A stretch of DNA of 40,513 nt, taken from contig BFEA01000086.1 of assembly GCA_003427395.1 (NCBI GenBank), forward strand, positions 2,610,702-2,651,214, given 5' to 3'. Made by a program: the position numbers and the translations under genes. The notes under the pieces were generated by a model. That model did no database searches and was not told the DNA's origin. It worked only from the letters and a program-made list of their open reading frames with translations. This document shows, piece by piece, positions 28,601 through 34,443 of the stretch (position 1 is the stretch's first letter; every line of letters starts with the position of its first letter). The DNA is from Chara braunii (taxonomy: Eukaryota > Streptophyta > Charophyceae > Charales > Characeae).

Positions 28601-31008
28601 AAAAGAAATTGTAAGGTCTCTCCCCTCCCCCCCCCCCGGCCCCCCCTCTCAAAAAAAGAAAAGAAAAAAGAAAATGAAGACGCTGCGAGGTAACTGAAAA
28701 AGTCATTTGAGAAATTGCAAGGATTGGGAGGTGATAAAAAAAAGAACAAAAAAGTGCTTTTGAAGTAATTGACCAAGTGCTTTGGAAGTAATTGCAAAAA
28801 GTGGTTTTGACGTCAGTGCCACGCTAATCAGAATGCATATAGGAACGGTCTGGAAATGAATAATAATAATAATATAACTAGGCCGCAGTCACTCTTTCAG
28901 TTTAAAATCCATTTCAGGCATCCCTCGAATACAACACATCCCCACCCGACCCTAAGACTAGGTTGTATACATTCACGATTTTCGTCGGGTAGGCAAAACA
29001 TTTTGGGAAATCGTGACGGAAGCGCATTTTCAATTTGAAAGCGTGACTACTGCGCTCTAGTTTTTCCTAATACGAAAAATGGTAATGTAATTGAAGTTTT
29101 TTTTTTTTTTTTTTTTTTTATGTAATTGAAGTTGAACTTTATAGAAGTGATTAAGAAACAGCAGTAAATAAAAACCCTAGAATCGGAAAAGCAAAATATT
29201 TGGAGAAAATTTGAGAAATCTCAGGCAGTTGTGGAGTCCAGCCATTCGGACGAGTAAAATTTTCTGTCGTCTGGATTACGACGTGCTTTCCATCTACGCG
29301 CATTCAAAACTTGACCGAGTACAATCCGAGCCTTTGTTGGGTTTGACTGTCTTCCTTACTAGCCTAGTAGCTTATCTGACCCTCCATTTTTTGCCAAAAT
29401 ACAAGTGTTGTTTGAACTTGTTTCTCTCTATTCTCTTGGTCATCAAAAACTAATAGGAAGACTCTAAAGGATTGAAGTTGTTTGACTGTAGGCATTCATT
29501 TCCAACCCAACCTGCTAACAATCATCTGGCTTCGTTCGTCTTCCGAAGGCGCTGAACCGTGGGTGGGGTACCTCATCTTTTCGTGTACCTAGGTTCAGAG
29601 TCCTCGGTTGATGCTCCTCTACCTTTCCCAAATGAGAACAATAGCTTTATCTTCTGTTTTATGGTGTTGATTGCAAGGGCCCACCTTTTGCAAATGAGAA
29701 CAGTAGCATTATCTTGTGTTTTATGGTGTGTCGGGCGCAAGGGCTCTCGCCTTTTGCGAAAAAGGTGGGAGTCCATGCCTTTTTCGCAAAAGGCGAGAGC
29801 CCTTGATGAGTCTGGAAAATACTCTCTGAATCAACTTGTGTTTTTCCAGAGGAGGGGCTTTTGTCTTGGTGTTTGGCGTCGTTGTAATTACTCTGACGTT
29901 GGTCCTCATTTTGTTTGTCTGTGTGTGTGTGTGTGTTTGCCTGCACTGTCTGACTTGCTTCGTCCCTCTGGCAGAATGTTCCGTATGTGTTTGTTCCTTC
30001 TAAGCAAGCACTCGGGCGTGCGTGTGGTGTGTCGAGGCCTGTGATTTCCTGCTCGGTCACTTCGAATGAAGGAAGTCAGCTCAAGGCGCAGATCACGCAG
30101 TTGAAGGTCAGTCCGTACCTCTTATTATTTGTGGCTGGCGTCAAGCCAAAGGATAGGTCCTCCCCTTTTGCAAGGACGGCAAAGAGTCTACACACCTCAT
30201 TTTGCAGATGACGGTCGTTATGAGATTCGAATGTGTGATACTGCTGGTCAGTAAACTGAGATTCTTGTCGTTTGCTGCTTTCTTTGTCGGTTTCACTACG
30301 TAATCAAGGTGTTGAACTGGTCAGGTGAGGTTTCATTTCGTAGTCAGGTGAGGTCGACTTGCCAAAGCGAATGTATAAGGAAAGGGGTAGCTTCGGTAGA
30401 GTCACAAAAACGAGTTATAATTGCACTATGGGGCAAGATGCAGTTTGCAATTGCACGTCGGGCACCCTACCCTGGCGAGAAAGTTGGCTTGTATACATTG
30501 CCCGAACTGCAATTTGAAACTGTATCTTGGCCCCCGTAGTGCAGTTATAACTCATGTTTGTGACTCTCGCGCGTGGTTTCCCCGTAAGTCAATCTTGTAG
30601 ATGATGTCTGATGTCGGGGTAGTGTAGATCCAGAGTACCAGTGTACTACCACCGTCTTCCCTTGAACATATACGCACCCTAAAAATGAATGTATACAAGC
30701 TATATTTCGGGCCAGATACACCCAAAATAAGGGTGCGTTGTGTTCGGGGGAAGACGGTAGGGCAATCCCAGAGGAACGATTTGGATCATATTTGGTTCTT
30801 TCTACCTTACCCGTCAACAAAGTGTTACGTTGGAAGTCGATTCTTTGCTGCAATTGTTTTGCGTGGGAGCCTCTATGGAAAAGGGTGATACGACCGACCT
30901 GTGGAATTTCGTCCCGCCGATGCCTTTTTGCAGCTTTTGAAAGTTAATTGTGCTGTTGGCTGTGGCTATTTGTCTTTGCAGGATGCGATTGAGAAGCTGC
31001 TGATATGA
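16659..31008 (+). CDS. SNU13: SNU13 / 15.5K (NHP2L1-like) spliceosomal and snoRNP protein, five-exon model
   Basis: Model: 16659-16661, 26515-26635, 27991-28094, 29975-30106, 30982-31008. The spliced product is 128 residues, the family length. It is an L7Ae/L30e-fold protein that binds kink-turns in U4 snRNA and box C/D snoRNAs in the nucleus, nucleating the U4/U6.U5 tri-snRNP and methylation snoRNPs. Visible landmarks: NPKAYPLAD (7-15), the K-turn loop [14 protein letters not shown] (36-49) with N40, E41 and K44 in place, EFIVMAAD (52-59), [18 protein letters not shown] (66-83), the L7Ae signature around ACGVSRPVI (92-100), and the plant-like end DAIEKLLI. Exons 2-5 are near certain. Exon 1 is inferred: exon 2 is preceded in frame by a stop and has no ATG. 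No frameshift or stop interrupts the coding sequence, so the gene looks functional despite repeat-filled introns. Confidence 0.9.
16871..16994. mobile_element. MITE, group B, complete
   Basis: About 35-bp inverted repeats: AGGGCATCGCCACACCACTC then TCGAAATGTG on the left, mirrored by CACATTTCGA then GAGTGGTGTGGCGAGGCCCT on the right. Total 124 bp. The interior contains CGCTAGAACATGG, the reverse of the CCATGTTCTAGCG core in the copy at 40271. Confidence 0.88.
17205..17253 (-). mobile_element. tRNA-like SINE remnant
   Basis: A minus-strand B box, GGCGTTCAAATCC (17212-17224), is followed by a weak A box (TAACTGACTTAA, near 17243-17254). The tRNA head appears cut by the MITE that starts at 17254. 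Confidence 0.45.
17254..17362. mobile_element. MITE, group A
   Basis: Inverted repeats TACCTTCTTCACCCGAATAG and the mirrored CTATTTGGGTGAAGACGGTA enclose about 109 bp. The left arm continues GAACGCCCGGTCATTA, shared with other copies. Ends in TA on both sides would suit a TA target duplication. Confidence 0.85.
17678..17770. repeat. Minisatellite, ~24-bp unit, four copies
   Basis: Four units of GTGTGTTTGGGAAAGATGAA with a TGTGT spacer; the last is diverged (TTTGCGAAAGATGAA). A related segment recurs at 18014-18055 beyond the MITE, so the region was duplicated. Confidence 0.9.
17891..18001. mobile_element. MITE, group A, best-preserved copy
   Basis: Near-perfect inverted repeats of about 45 bp: CTACCTTCTTCCCCCGAATA at the left edge and TATTCGGGGGAAGAAGGTAG at the right, followed inward by TCATTATAGCTGTAT on both arms. 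With an 11-111 bp span it can fold as one hairpin, which suggests a recent insertion. Confidence 0.93.
18115..18300. repeat. (TATG)n-rich microsatellite region
   Basis: Imperfect TATG/TGTG tetranucleotides, densest at 18255-18290. Confidence 0.9.
18455..18497 (+). other. Possible small exon in SNU13 intron 1
   Basis: The acceptor TTTCTATCTAATTGCAG and donor GTAAGTT flank 43 bases. It contains an ATG (18462-18464) in frame to the donor at phase 0, so splicing to exon 2 would add a 12-residue start instead of the one-codon start. The residues are not conserved in SNU13 as I know it, so this may be an alternative or cryptic exon. Confidence 0.25.
18640..18725 (-). mobile_element. tRNA-derived SINE head
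   Basis: Minus-strand B box AGTTCAAACCC (18662-18672) and A box-like TATCTAGTTTGTTG (18706-18719). No acceptor-stem pairing was seen, so it is treated as a SINE remnant. Confidence 0.45.
19002..19052. repeat. (GA)n microsatellite
   Basis: Uninterrupted GA dinucleotides preceded by a short CA run. Confidence 0.97.
19306..19357. repeat. 26-bp perfect tandem duplication
   Basis: GGGAACCGTTAAAAGAGGAA plus GGAGAA occurs twice in direct succession. Confidence 0.92.
19467..19575. mobile_element. MITE, group A
   Basis: Left end CTACCTTCTTCCCCCGAACA; right end GTTCGGTGGAAGACGGTA, about 109 bp. The interior carries AGCTTGTATACACCC, a version of the TTGTATACA core shared with other copies. Confidence 0.85.
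19819..19900. repeat. 41-bp tandem duplication
   Basis: ACTCTACATGC - TTCGGACGCTTTCGGCGCC - GATTC occurs at 19819 and again at 19860 with few differences. Confidence 0.9.
20170..20252. repeat. A-rich tandem repeat with TTAGG units
   Basis: Six TTAGG blocks separated by runs of six to nine A. The unit length varies, so this is simple sequence and not a telomeric array. Confidence 0.88.
20322..20488. mobile_element. MITE, group A, longer variant (167 bp)
   Basis: Left end CTACCTTCTTCCCCCGAATA and right end TATTCGGGGGAAGAAGGATAG. The arms continue CAACG and TCATTAT as in other copies, but the interior is about 55 bp longer. Confidence 0.88.
20757..20970. repeat. ~28-bp purine-rich minisatellite
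   Basis: Seven or eight units of AAAGGCCTTGAAAAA with A/G-rich spacers, at about 20758, 20808, 20826, 20854, 20881, 20910 and 20939. Open frames here are Lys-rich low complexity, not genes. Confidence 0.9.
20986..21303. mobile_element. 318-bp foldback element with ~125-bp inverted repeats
   Basis: The outer ends TGGGCATTTAACTTC and GAAGTTAAATGCCCA are exact mirrors. The arms stay similar through GAAATCGTCAGGT and CGCCGCACGG, then CACGAAACG, to an inner block CGAAACGAGTGCATCT. Only about 65 bp form the loop. No coding content; different from groups A-C. Confidence 0.9.
21356..21536. repeat. 15-bp minisatellite, ~12 units
   Basis: Units of AAATGGGAAATAAAC with substitutions; the last few shorten to 14 bases. 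Because 15 is a multiple of three, both strands stay open and translate as five-residue repeats, which explains the frames seen here. Confidence 0.93.
21586..21611. repeat. A homopolymer tract
   Basis: About 20 consecutive A, at 21592-21611, following the ATTGT stretch. Confidence 0.9.
21679..21813. mobile_element. MITE, group A, decayed
   Basis: Left edge CTACCGTTGTCTTCCGC and right edge GAAAGAAGGTAG match group A ends. Inside is AATAGCTTGTATACATTC, the shared core. The arms no longer pair well. Confidence 0.6.
21955..22060. mobile_element. Group B-related element, partial
   Basis: Left edge AGGCCCTCTCTCCGTACAAC, then AATGTGCAACA and GAGAATGTATCTTCTGCGAG. The same order occurs in the next element at 22150-22278. 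The right arm is missing. Confidence 0.55.
22150..22278. mobile_element. Group B-related MITE
   Basis: Left arm GGGTCTCGCGGCGCTACGC and AAATGTGCAACA pair loosely with right arm TTTCTCGTTTGGCGACTGG then GAGGCCT. Interior AGAATGTATCTTGC then CCAGAACGTGGAAG resembles the reversed core of group B. Confidence 0.65.
22278..22458. mobile_element. ~180-bp inverted-repeat element
   Basis: Left arm AAAGAATGTATCTTGCGCGA then GAGCGTGG mirrors right arm CACGTTCTCGCGCAACGTAC then ATTCTTT. The arms match the interior of the neighbouring group B-related copies, so a fragment of one may have been duplicated in inverted orientation. Confidence 0.8.
22659..22794. repeat. 68-bp perfect tandem duplication
   Basis: Two consecutive identical copies beginning ACCACACACAACACACTTAT, second starting at 22727. 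Perfect identity indicates a very recent duplication or an assembly duplication. Confidence 0.95.
22853..22940 (-). mobile_element. tRNA-derived SINE head with intact pol III boxes
   Basis: The minus strand has perfect A box TAGCTCAGTTGG (22928-22917) and B box GGTTCGATCCC (22884-22874). Six acceptor-like pairs (GCGGGC with GCCTGC) are possible. The D, anticodon and T stems do not pair properly, and three extra bases separate the T arm from the acceptor strand. I read it as a SINE head or tRNA pseudogene. Confidence 0.7.
23131..23242. mobile_element. MITE, group A-like, asymmetric
   Basis: The left end ACCGTCTTTACCCGAC resembles group A; GGCGGGTCATTAGGGATGTA pairs with the right-hand TACATCGATAATGACCGGGC. 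The outermost right end differs, so it has decayed or been replaced. Confidence 0.6.
23340..23415. repeat. Purine-only tract
   Basis: Almost pure A and G, repeating GGGAAAGG-like blocks. Confidence 0.85.
23433..23539. mobile_element. MITE, group C-like (short)
   Basis: Inverted arms: GGGGCAAGGTCCCACTTGCA then CGGATTAAG on the left, CTTAATTCGTG then TAAGTGGGACCTAGCCCC on the right. The GGTCCCACT motif recurs in the group C elements near 25073 and 39657. Confidence 0.82.
23645..23990. mobile_element. ~345-bp foldback element with internal tandem repeat
   Basis: The left arm has GGGAAAAGTCATAAAA, AAACCTCCCCG and CCCAAAATCACTTTTGGTGT then ATTTTTGCAC. The right arm mirrors these (GTGCAAAAATGACGCCGAAA then GTGATTTTGGG, CGGGGAGGTTTTACGACTTT). 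The centre holds two copies of AATGGCGGGAAAGTGTTTTG in tandem. Confidence 0.85.
24469..24975. repeat. Two-copy tandem repeat, 254-bp period
   Basis: AGACCCTCTTTGCTCC begins both copies (24470 and 24724). Both continue with a CT tract, TTTTGGTCTAAATYGATG, a pyrimidine block, CCGCG-TGGGCCTTG and GGGGGAAAAAACGATTC. Frames over it are Ser/Leu/Phe low complexity read from CT-rich DNA. Confidence 0.92.
25068..25250. mobile_element. MITE, group C, diverged
   Basis: Left end GGCGAGGTCCCTCTAGCAAA then GAGGA; right end TCCTCTTTGCTTGCGCC. The interior (GATCTGGACAC, GCAGTTTCAATCTCGATT, CAGGCATTC) parallels the better copy at 39657-39826. Confidence 0.72.
25554..25592. repeat. (CT)n microsatellite
   Basis: About 18 CT dinucleotides at 25557-25592. 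Confidence 0.97.
25780..26030. repeat. C-rich pyrimidine tract
   Basis: Repeated CCTTCCC and CTGCGCCCAC-like blocks. Pro/Ser/Leu-rich frames are compositional. A C-run follows at 26094-26105. Confidence 0.85.
26515..26635 (+). CDS. SNU13: SNU13 exon 2 (residues 2-41 plus first base of codon 42)
   Basis: Acceptor ATGATCTCAG, donor GTACAG. It encodes [15 protein letters not shown] through [10 protein letters not shown] and ends in phase 1. Reading upstream in the same frame gives TCT CAG preceded by TGA (26506-26508), so translation cannot start here. Confidence 0.97.
26660..27121. repeat. Pyrimidine-rich minisatellite with assembly gap
   Basis: CCTCCCCTCCTCTCCT-type units from about 26920 to 27121, with Ns at 27002-27038 (37 bases). 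The N run sits inside the repeat, so true length is unknown. Frames running through the Ns are artefacts. Confidence 0.95.
27270..27815. repeat. Interleaved direct repeats with ATGC-rich motif
   Basis: CATGCATGCATGCTTTTGCTT followed by CAGAAATGTGGACT, TGAATGCT and TTTAACATA occurs at about 27521-27585 and 27745-27812. CTACTTGGATGTATC then ATTACGTC then AGAA occurs at about 27281 and 27681. Both parts recur in the same order, so a unit of roughly 225-400 bp was duplicated. A further GCATGCATGC run adjoins a T-run at 27373-27389. Confidence 0.8.
27991..28094 (+). CDS. SNU13: SNU13 exon 3 (codon 42 to residue 76)
   Basis: Acceptor TTTTGCAATTTCAG, donor GTGAGT. Two bases complete Ala42; the exon then encodes [17 protein letters not shown] through [11 protein letters not shown]. 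It includes Lys44 of the K-turn contact set. Confidence 0.98.
28136..28318. repeat. ~48-bp direct repeat, 135 bp apart
   Basis: TTTATTGTGTGCAAAAGAGG then GTTGC-GTGACGTTTAGGG occurs at 28136 and 28271 with one or two differences. Confidence 0.92.
28915..28995. mobile_element. Group A-like MITE remnant
   Basis: CCCTCGAATACAACACATCC at the left and GTCGGGTAGG at the right, with GGTTGTATACATTC in the middle. The ends are weak. Confidence 0.4.
29085..29133. mobile_element. Poly(T) tract with 13-bp flanking direct repeats
   Basis: ATGTAATTGAAGT occurs immediately before (29085-29097) and after (29120-29132) a run of about 22 T. This is what a target-primed insertion carrying only a poly(A) tail would leave. 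Confidence 0.7.
29613..29750. repeat. 68-bp tandem duplication
   Basis: CACCTTTTGCAAATGAGAAC - AGTAGCATTATCTTGTG - TTTTATGGTGT occurs twice in succession, the first copy near 29618 slightly different. Confidence 0.88.
29739..29803. repeat. 65-bp near-perfect palindromic hairpin
   Basis: AGGGCTCTCGCCTTTTGCGA on the left and TCGCAAAAGGCGAGAGCCCT on the right are exact mirror complements. The middle AAAAAGG...CCTTTTT also pairs, leaving a short loop around GTGGGAGTCCATG. Confidence 0.95.
29914..29938. repeat. (GT)n microsatellite
   Basis: GT dinucleotides about 35 bases before the exon 4 acceptor; together with flanking T-rich sequence they form part of the pyrimidine-poor acceptor region. Confidence 0.9.
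29975..30106 (+). CDS. SNU13: SNU13 exon 4 (residues 77-120)
   Basis: Acceptor CGTCCCTCTGGCAG, donor GTCAGT. Encodes [18 protein letters not shown], then [19 protein letters not shown] and AQITQLK. This holds the L7Ae family signature region, with Arg97. Phase 0 at both ends. Confidence 0.98.
30399..30566. mobile_element. 168-bp MITE with ~65-bp inverted repeats, own family
   Basis: Ends GAGTCACAAAAACGAGTTAT and ATAACTCATGTTTGTGACTC. The arms continue with TGCACTA-GGGGC-AAGAT, CAGTTT and AATTGCA-GTCGGGCA. The ends differ from groups A-C, but the centre has GGCTTGTATACATTGCC. Confidence 0.92.
30646..30760. mobile_element. MITE, group A
   Basis: Left end CTACCACCGTCTTCCCTTGA, right end TCGGGGGAAGACGGTAG. 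Arms share ACGCACCCT / AGGGTGCGT. The centre GAATGTATACAAGCTAT is the shared core in reverse. Confidence 0.9.
30982..31008 (+). CDS. SNU13: SNU13 exon 5 (residues 121-128 and stop)
   Basis: Acceptor TTTGTCTTTGCAG; encodes DAIEKLLI and TGA, the plant-type SNU13 C-terminus. Confidence 0.97.
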   Translation, partial: DAIEKLLI

Positions 31009-31380
31009 GATGACAAGGCGTCAGTCGAGGAGGAGGATAACGATTGAGTGGGTTCGCGTGCGCTAAGAGGGAGAGTGAAAAACTGAGTGTATTTCACCGA
31101 AAAGCTTTCTGGAGATGAGAGAGATGAATTGAGAGCGGAGAGGCGGCAGTTGGGAAGAAGGATAGTGATCGAGTCGGGAGCTGTGAGGACCGCGTGTGGT
31201 AAGAGGATAATGATCGAGTCGATAACGATTGAGTGGGGACCGCGTGCTATGAGGGATGTGAGGGAGAATGGCAATCTGCGTATCTGAGTATATTCCATTG
31301 AAAAGCTTTTTGGAGATGGGAGAGGAGAATTGAGAGTGTGGGGTGGGAAGGTAGTCTCATGGTGATGATGGGGTTGAGGA
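31009..31380 (+). other. SNU13 3' untranslated region or flank, with internal duplication
   Basis: GATAACGATTGAGTGGG begins two related segments at about 31038 and 31220. Each continues to TGAGTGTATT/TGAGTATATT, CC-AAAAGCTTT-TGGAGATG and GAATTGAGAG. No clear polyadenylation signal was identified. Confidence 0.6.
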
Positions 31381-31433
31381 TGGAGAGGAGGGGCATTTAA
31401 TGTTTTGTCATCCCTGTTTTATGTGGGATGCAG

Positions 31434-31634
31434 TTTTGACCGACTTTCTTCGGGAAACCATCCTAGTCTCTGCGAATGCGGTCATTGAGCAATTTTCTTC
31501 GAGGGCATTGGTGGCGGTAGAGATGGGAACGACTGACTGACTTTTTTCTTTTTTCATCTTCCTGCTGGGTCTTTTCAGCTGCTGCGGGGAGTGTTGCAGG
31601 GACAGTCGTGAACTACGCGTAGTTGTAGGAAAAA
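31434..31634 (+). other. Two possible exons downstream of SNU13
   Basis: The segment 31434-31516 lies between GGATGCAG and GTAGAG and is open in one frame (LTDFLRETILVSANAVIEQF, and on). The segment 31579-31634 has a strong pyrimidine-rich acceptor (CTGGGTCTTTTCAG) and a strong donor (GTAAGTAC). The encoded peptides are unrecognised. They may be 3' UTR exons, part of another transcript, or chance. Confidence 0.25.
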
Positions 31635-31866
31635 GTAAGTACTAGGTTGTAGTCGTCGAGTTTAGTGAGCATTTGGTGCGGTCGTCAGCTGCTTGCTAGT
31701 GGAGTGAAGGCAAAGTCTGTCCATCATGACACTCTGATTCCAGTGGCCGGTCTATTTGATGTCATTCGTCAGAGAGATATGCGCTGGATGGGTGATTGTC
31801 AATCGTCAGCGAGAAATGCGCAGAGATCTGAGACCTCTATGTGTCAACATGTGATGTACGAGGGAG

Positions 31867-31868
<2 letters not shown>

Positions 31869-31946
<78 letters not shown>
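31869..31946. repeat. (GA)n microsatellite
   Basis: 39 uninterrupted GA dinucleotides. Confidence 0.98.
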
Positions 31947-31948
<2 letters not shown>

Positions 31949-32119
31949 GCAATGATCTGCACTGGTAATGCATGTTGTGTACGGGGTCGAATTTGTTGAA
32001 TCACGAGGAGTATTTTGCAGGGATCTCTTCTCTTGTCCTCTCTATCCCCAATTTCTCTGTCCAGACTTCTCCCATGTTTGTGCTTGATATGATGTATGTC
32101 TCTGTGGCTGTGTGTCGAA

Positions 32120-32480
32120 AAATTCAAACTTAGTATCGTGGAGTATCCGGTCATTGACCCCCCCTGTGTGCTGTATGCCTATGGTTGGCTATTCACCCCC
32201 TTTGGGTTGAAAATTTGAAACTCAGTATCGTGGAGTATCCGGTTGTTGACCCCCCAGTGTGCGATATGTCCATGGTTGGGCATTTACCCCCTTTGTGTAT
32301 AGAGTTTGAAACTTAGTATTGTGGAGCATCCGGTCATCGACCGCCCGGTGTGAGATGTGCCTATGATTCAACCCATTCGTGTTGAACATTTGAAACTTAG
32401 TATTTACTATTTACCCCCTTTGTGTAGTATTCTGGAGTATCCGGTTGTTGACTGCCCCTTGTGCTGTTTGCCTATGGTTG
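32120..32480. repeat. Four-copy ~90-bp tandem repeat
   Basis: Units share AAACTTAGTATCGTGGAGTA then TCCGGT-TTGACC, GTGTG-ATG-CTATGGTTGG and TTACCCCCTTTGTGT. They start near 32127, 32217, 32310 and 32391; the last two are rearranged. Confidence 0.88.
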
Positions 32481-32482
32481 GA

Positions 32483-32826
32483 GATTCGCACCCTCCTGTC
32501 CCTCGTGCGTCTTCTTTATCTTGTGCTTCTGGCTTTCAATGTTTAGCAGTCTTTTGCTTGGTTGGGTTGGGGTTTTTCTGCCTTCATACATGATGTGTGT
32601 TTCTTGCTTGTTCTTGTGGAATTTGATTGCGTAGATTCGCCCCCTCCTGTCCCTTGTGTGTCTTCTTTATCTTTTGCTTCTGGCTTGCAATGTTTAGCAG
32701 TCTTTTGCTTGGTTGGCTTGTTGTTGTTTTTTTTCTGCCTTCATACATGATGTGTTCTTGCTTGTTCTTGTGGAATTTGATTTCGTATTGAGTGACTTGT
32801 GTCTTGCTTGTTCTTGTGGAATTTGA
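32483..32826. repeat. 151-bp tandem duplication plus partial third copy
   Basis: GATTCGCMCCCTCCTGTCCC starts both copies (32483, 32634), each ending TTCTTGTGGAATTTGATT. A partial copy (CTTGCTTGTTCTTGTGGAAT) follows at 32803. Open frames through both are repetitive shadows. Confidence 0.93.
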
Positions 32827-32897
32827 ATGGAGAGAAAGAGGAGGTAGTAATATTGAAATATCCAAAAGAGTCTTCACCTACCGTGATGAATTCTACA

Positions 32898-32990
32898 GCA
32901 AGTATACCCATGCACCCCAACTAAGCAGCCAGTATACCCTCGAAGTGGTTACAGTCAGTATACCCATGCACCCCAACTAAGCAGATATAA
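32898..32990. repeat. 27-bp direct repeat, 56-bp period
   Basis: AGTATACCCATGCACCCCAA then CTAAGCAG occurs at 32901 and 32957; CCCTCGAAGT follows each. Confidence 0.9.
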
Positions 32991-33357
32991 TGCAGATAAC
33001 CCCCTCGAAGTACAAACATGACCTGATGCAGGTGTATATACATCTAGATTCTGTTTGATGGAGTACAGAAGAACTTGCATGAAGCGGTTAAAGCAAAGCA
33101 CAATAATCCCGTCGCATAACACAATGATGAAATGCATCGACATTATTCAGCACAGAATTACACCTACTCAAGATTTCTTGCTTGATCCTGCAGCATGACA
33201 CATTGATGGGATGCATCAACATGATAGGTAACAGTCTCTCCACATCTGCAATAATCGTGTGACGCTTCGCAGCAAGGGACATGAAGTCTGGGTAGCAGCC
33301 TCTAGCTGAGTCAAGCCCCCTTAGGCTGCGTTTCATGTCTCCACCATAAGCTGTGGA

Positions 33358-33555
33358 AATGACATGAAATGGTTGAAGCTTCTGAAAGCGGTTTCAGCTG
33401 CCCCCGTCCAAGCAGCTAAGATAAGTGCAAGTAAAACCATTTTCATAAGTTTTGGGCACTTCAGGTCATTTCAGCAGCATTTCGATGCTATGATGGGGGA
33501 AACTGAAACCGCATTCAGAAAGGTTCAACTGCTTCAGGTTGTTTCAACTATTTCG
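33358..33555. mobile_element. ~190-bp MITE-like inverted repeat
   Basis: Left arm GTTGAAGCTTCTGAAAGCGG then TTTCAGCTGCCCCC; right arm GGGGGAAACTGAAACCGCAT then TCAGAAAGGTTCAAC. Outer parts (ACATGAAATG / TGTTTCAACTATTTC) pair more weakly. Unrelated in sequence to groups A-C. Confidence 0.85.
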
Positions 33556-33678
33556 GACTGATGTTGATGCATGGATAGCAATTAAAAAGAAATTGAAAAC
33601 ATTTGGGAAATTTCTTAAGGATTAAAATGACTTCCAAAAAAAAAAAAACGAATACCCAGTTTTTAGAGGACCCTCACG

Positions 33679-33737
33679 TATGAAAATCCCACATTGAGAA
33701 GTAAAAGGTATGAAAATCCCACATTGAGAAGTAAAAG
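33679..33737. repeat. 29-bp tandem duplication
   Basis: GTATGAAAATCCCACATTGA then GAAGTAAAAG occurs twice in succession. Confidence 0.95.
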
Positions 33738-34351
33738 TCACCCGAAAAAAACACACTTTTCAAAGATGACGTGCACTTTCATTTGTTTCAGATCTGAATA
33801 GTCGGGGACCCGTTGACCACTAGTGCGAAGCTGGGTAGTGACCCTCACAGTTCTGTTAAGGGACGCCGGCCCCAGTTTCTAGCAGGTGGCGTTCCCTCAA
33901 ATAGGCCAGAGCCTTCCGTTGGGGTGCCATTTTGGATTGCTTTCACCAACAAAGGTAGCACCGCCAGCAGAGAGTTCAAAAAAAAAAAAAGAGTAGAATG
34001 CAATTCAATGCATACACTGTCAATGCGATTGCAAACGGAAGGAAATAAATTTAGGAGAAAGCATACGCTTTCTATTGGAATGCAACGAGTTTGCTCTTTT
34101 TGTGAAATGACCTTTCATTTAGAAAAATGGGCCAACTTCTCAACAATAGATTTTTTGCGAGATTCAAATAGAGCGCATAGTGGGAGTGGACCCCTCTATC
34201 CTAGAGGGGGAAGTCCCACTTGTTTGGATTCTTCATTTCCAGCCCTGGATCCACGACCAGGAAGCAGGAATCCTGGCCAGAGAGGAGGACTTGGGAAGAT
34301 TCAACACAGGAAAGTTTTTGGCAGGTCTCCAACAGGTTTGACCGACAGAAG
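33738..34351. other. No supported gene
   Basis: A 232-codon + frame (33813-34511) crosses an A-run and the MITE at 34352, and shows no domain. GGGGGAAGTCCCACTTG at 34206-34222 recalls group C ends but no partner arm was found. Confidence 0.45.
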
Positions 34352-34443
34352 GTTGCCTAGCGTCATCCCCGGACACAACACAATGCACCCTGATAACGAA
34401 TGTATATACAACTTGAAACTTCGTGTCCGGGGGAAGTCTGGTA
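34352..34443. mobile_element. MITE, group A-like, decayed
   Basis: CATCCCCGGACACAACACAA on the left and TTCGTGTCCGGGGGAAGTCT on the right pair imperfectly. The centre is GAATGTATATACAACTTG, the shared core with an added TA. Confidence 0.7.

Larger units (their letters stand above)
28095..29974 (+). other. SNU13 intron 3 (1880 bp)
   Basis: GT-AG, phase 0. Contains a direct duplication, poly-T insertion, MITE fragment and palindromic hairpins listed separately. Confidence 0.93.
30107..30981 (+). other. SNU13 intron 4 (875 bp)
   Basis: GT-AG, phase 0, with two complete MITEs. Confidence 0.93.
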
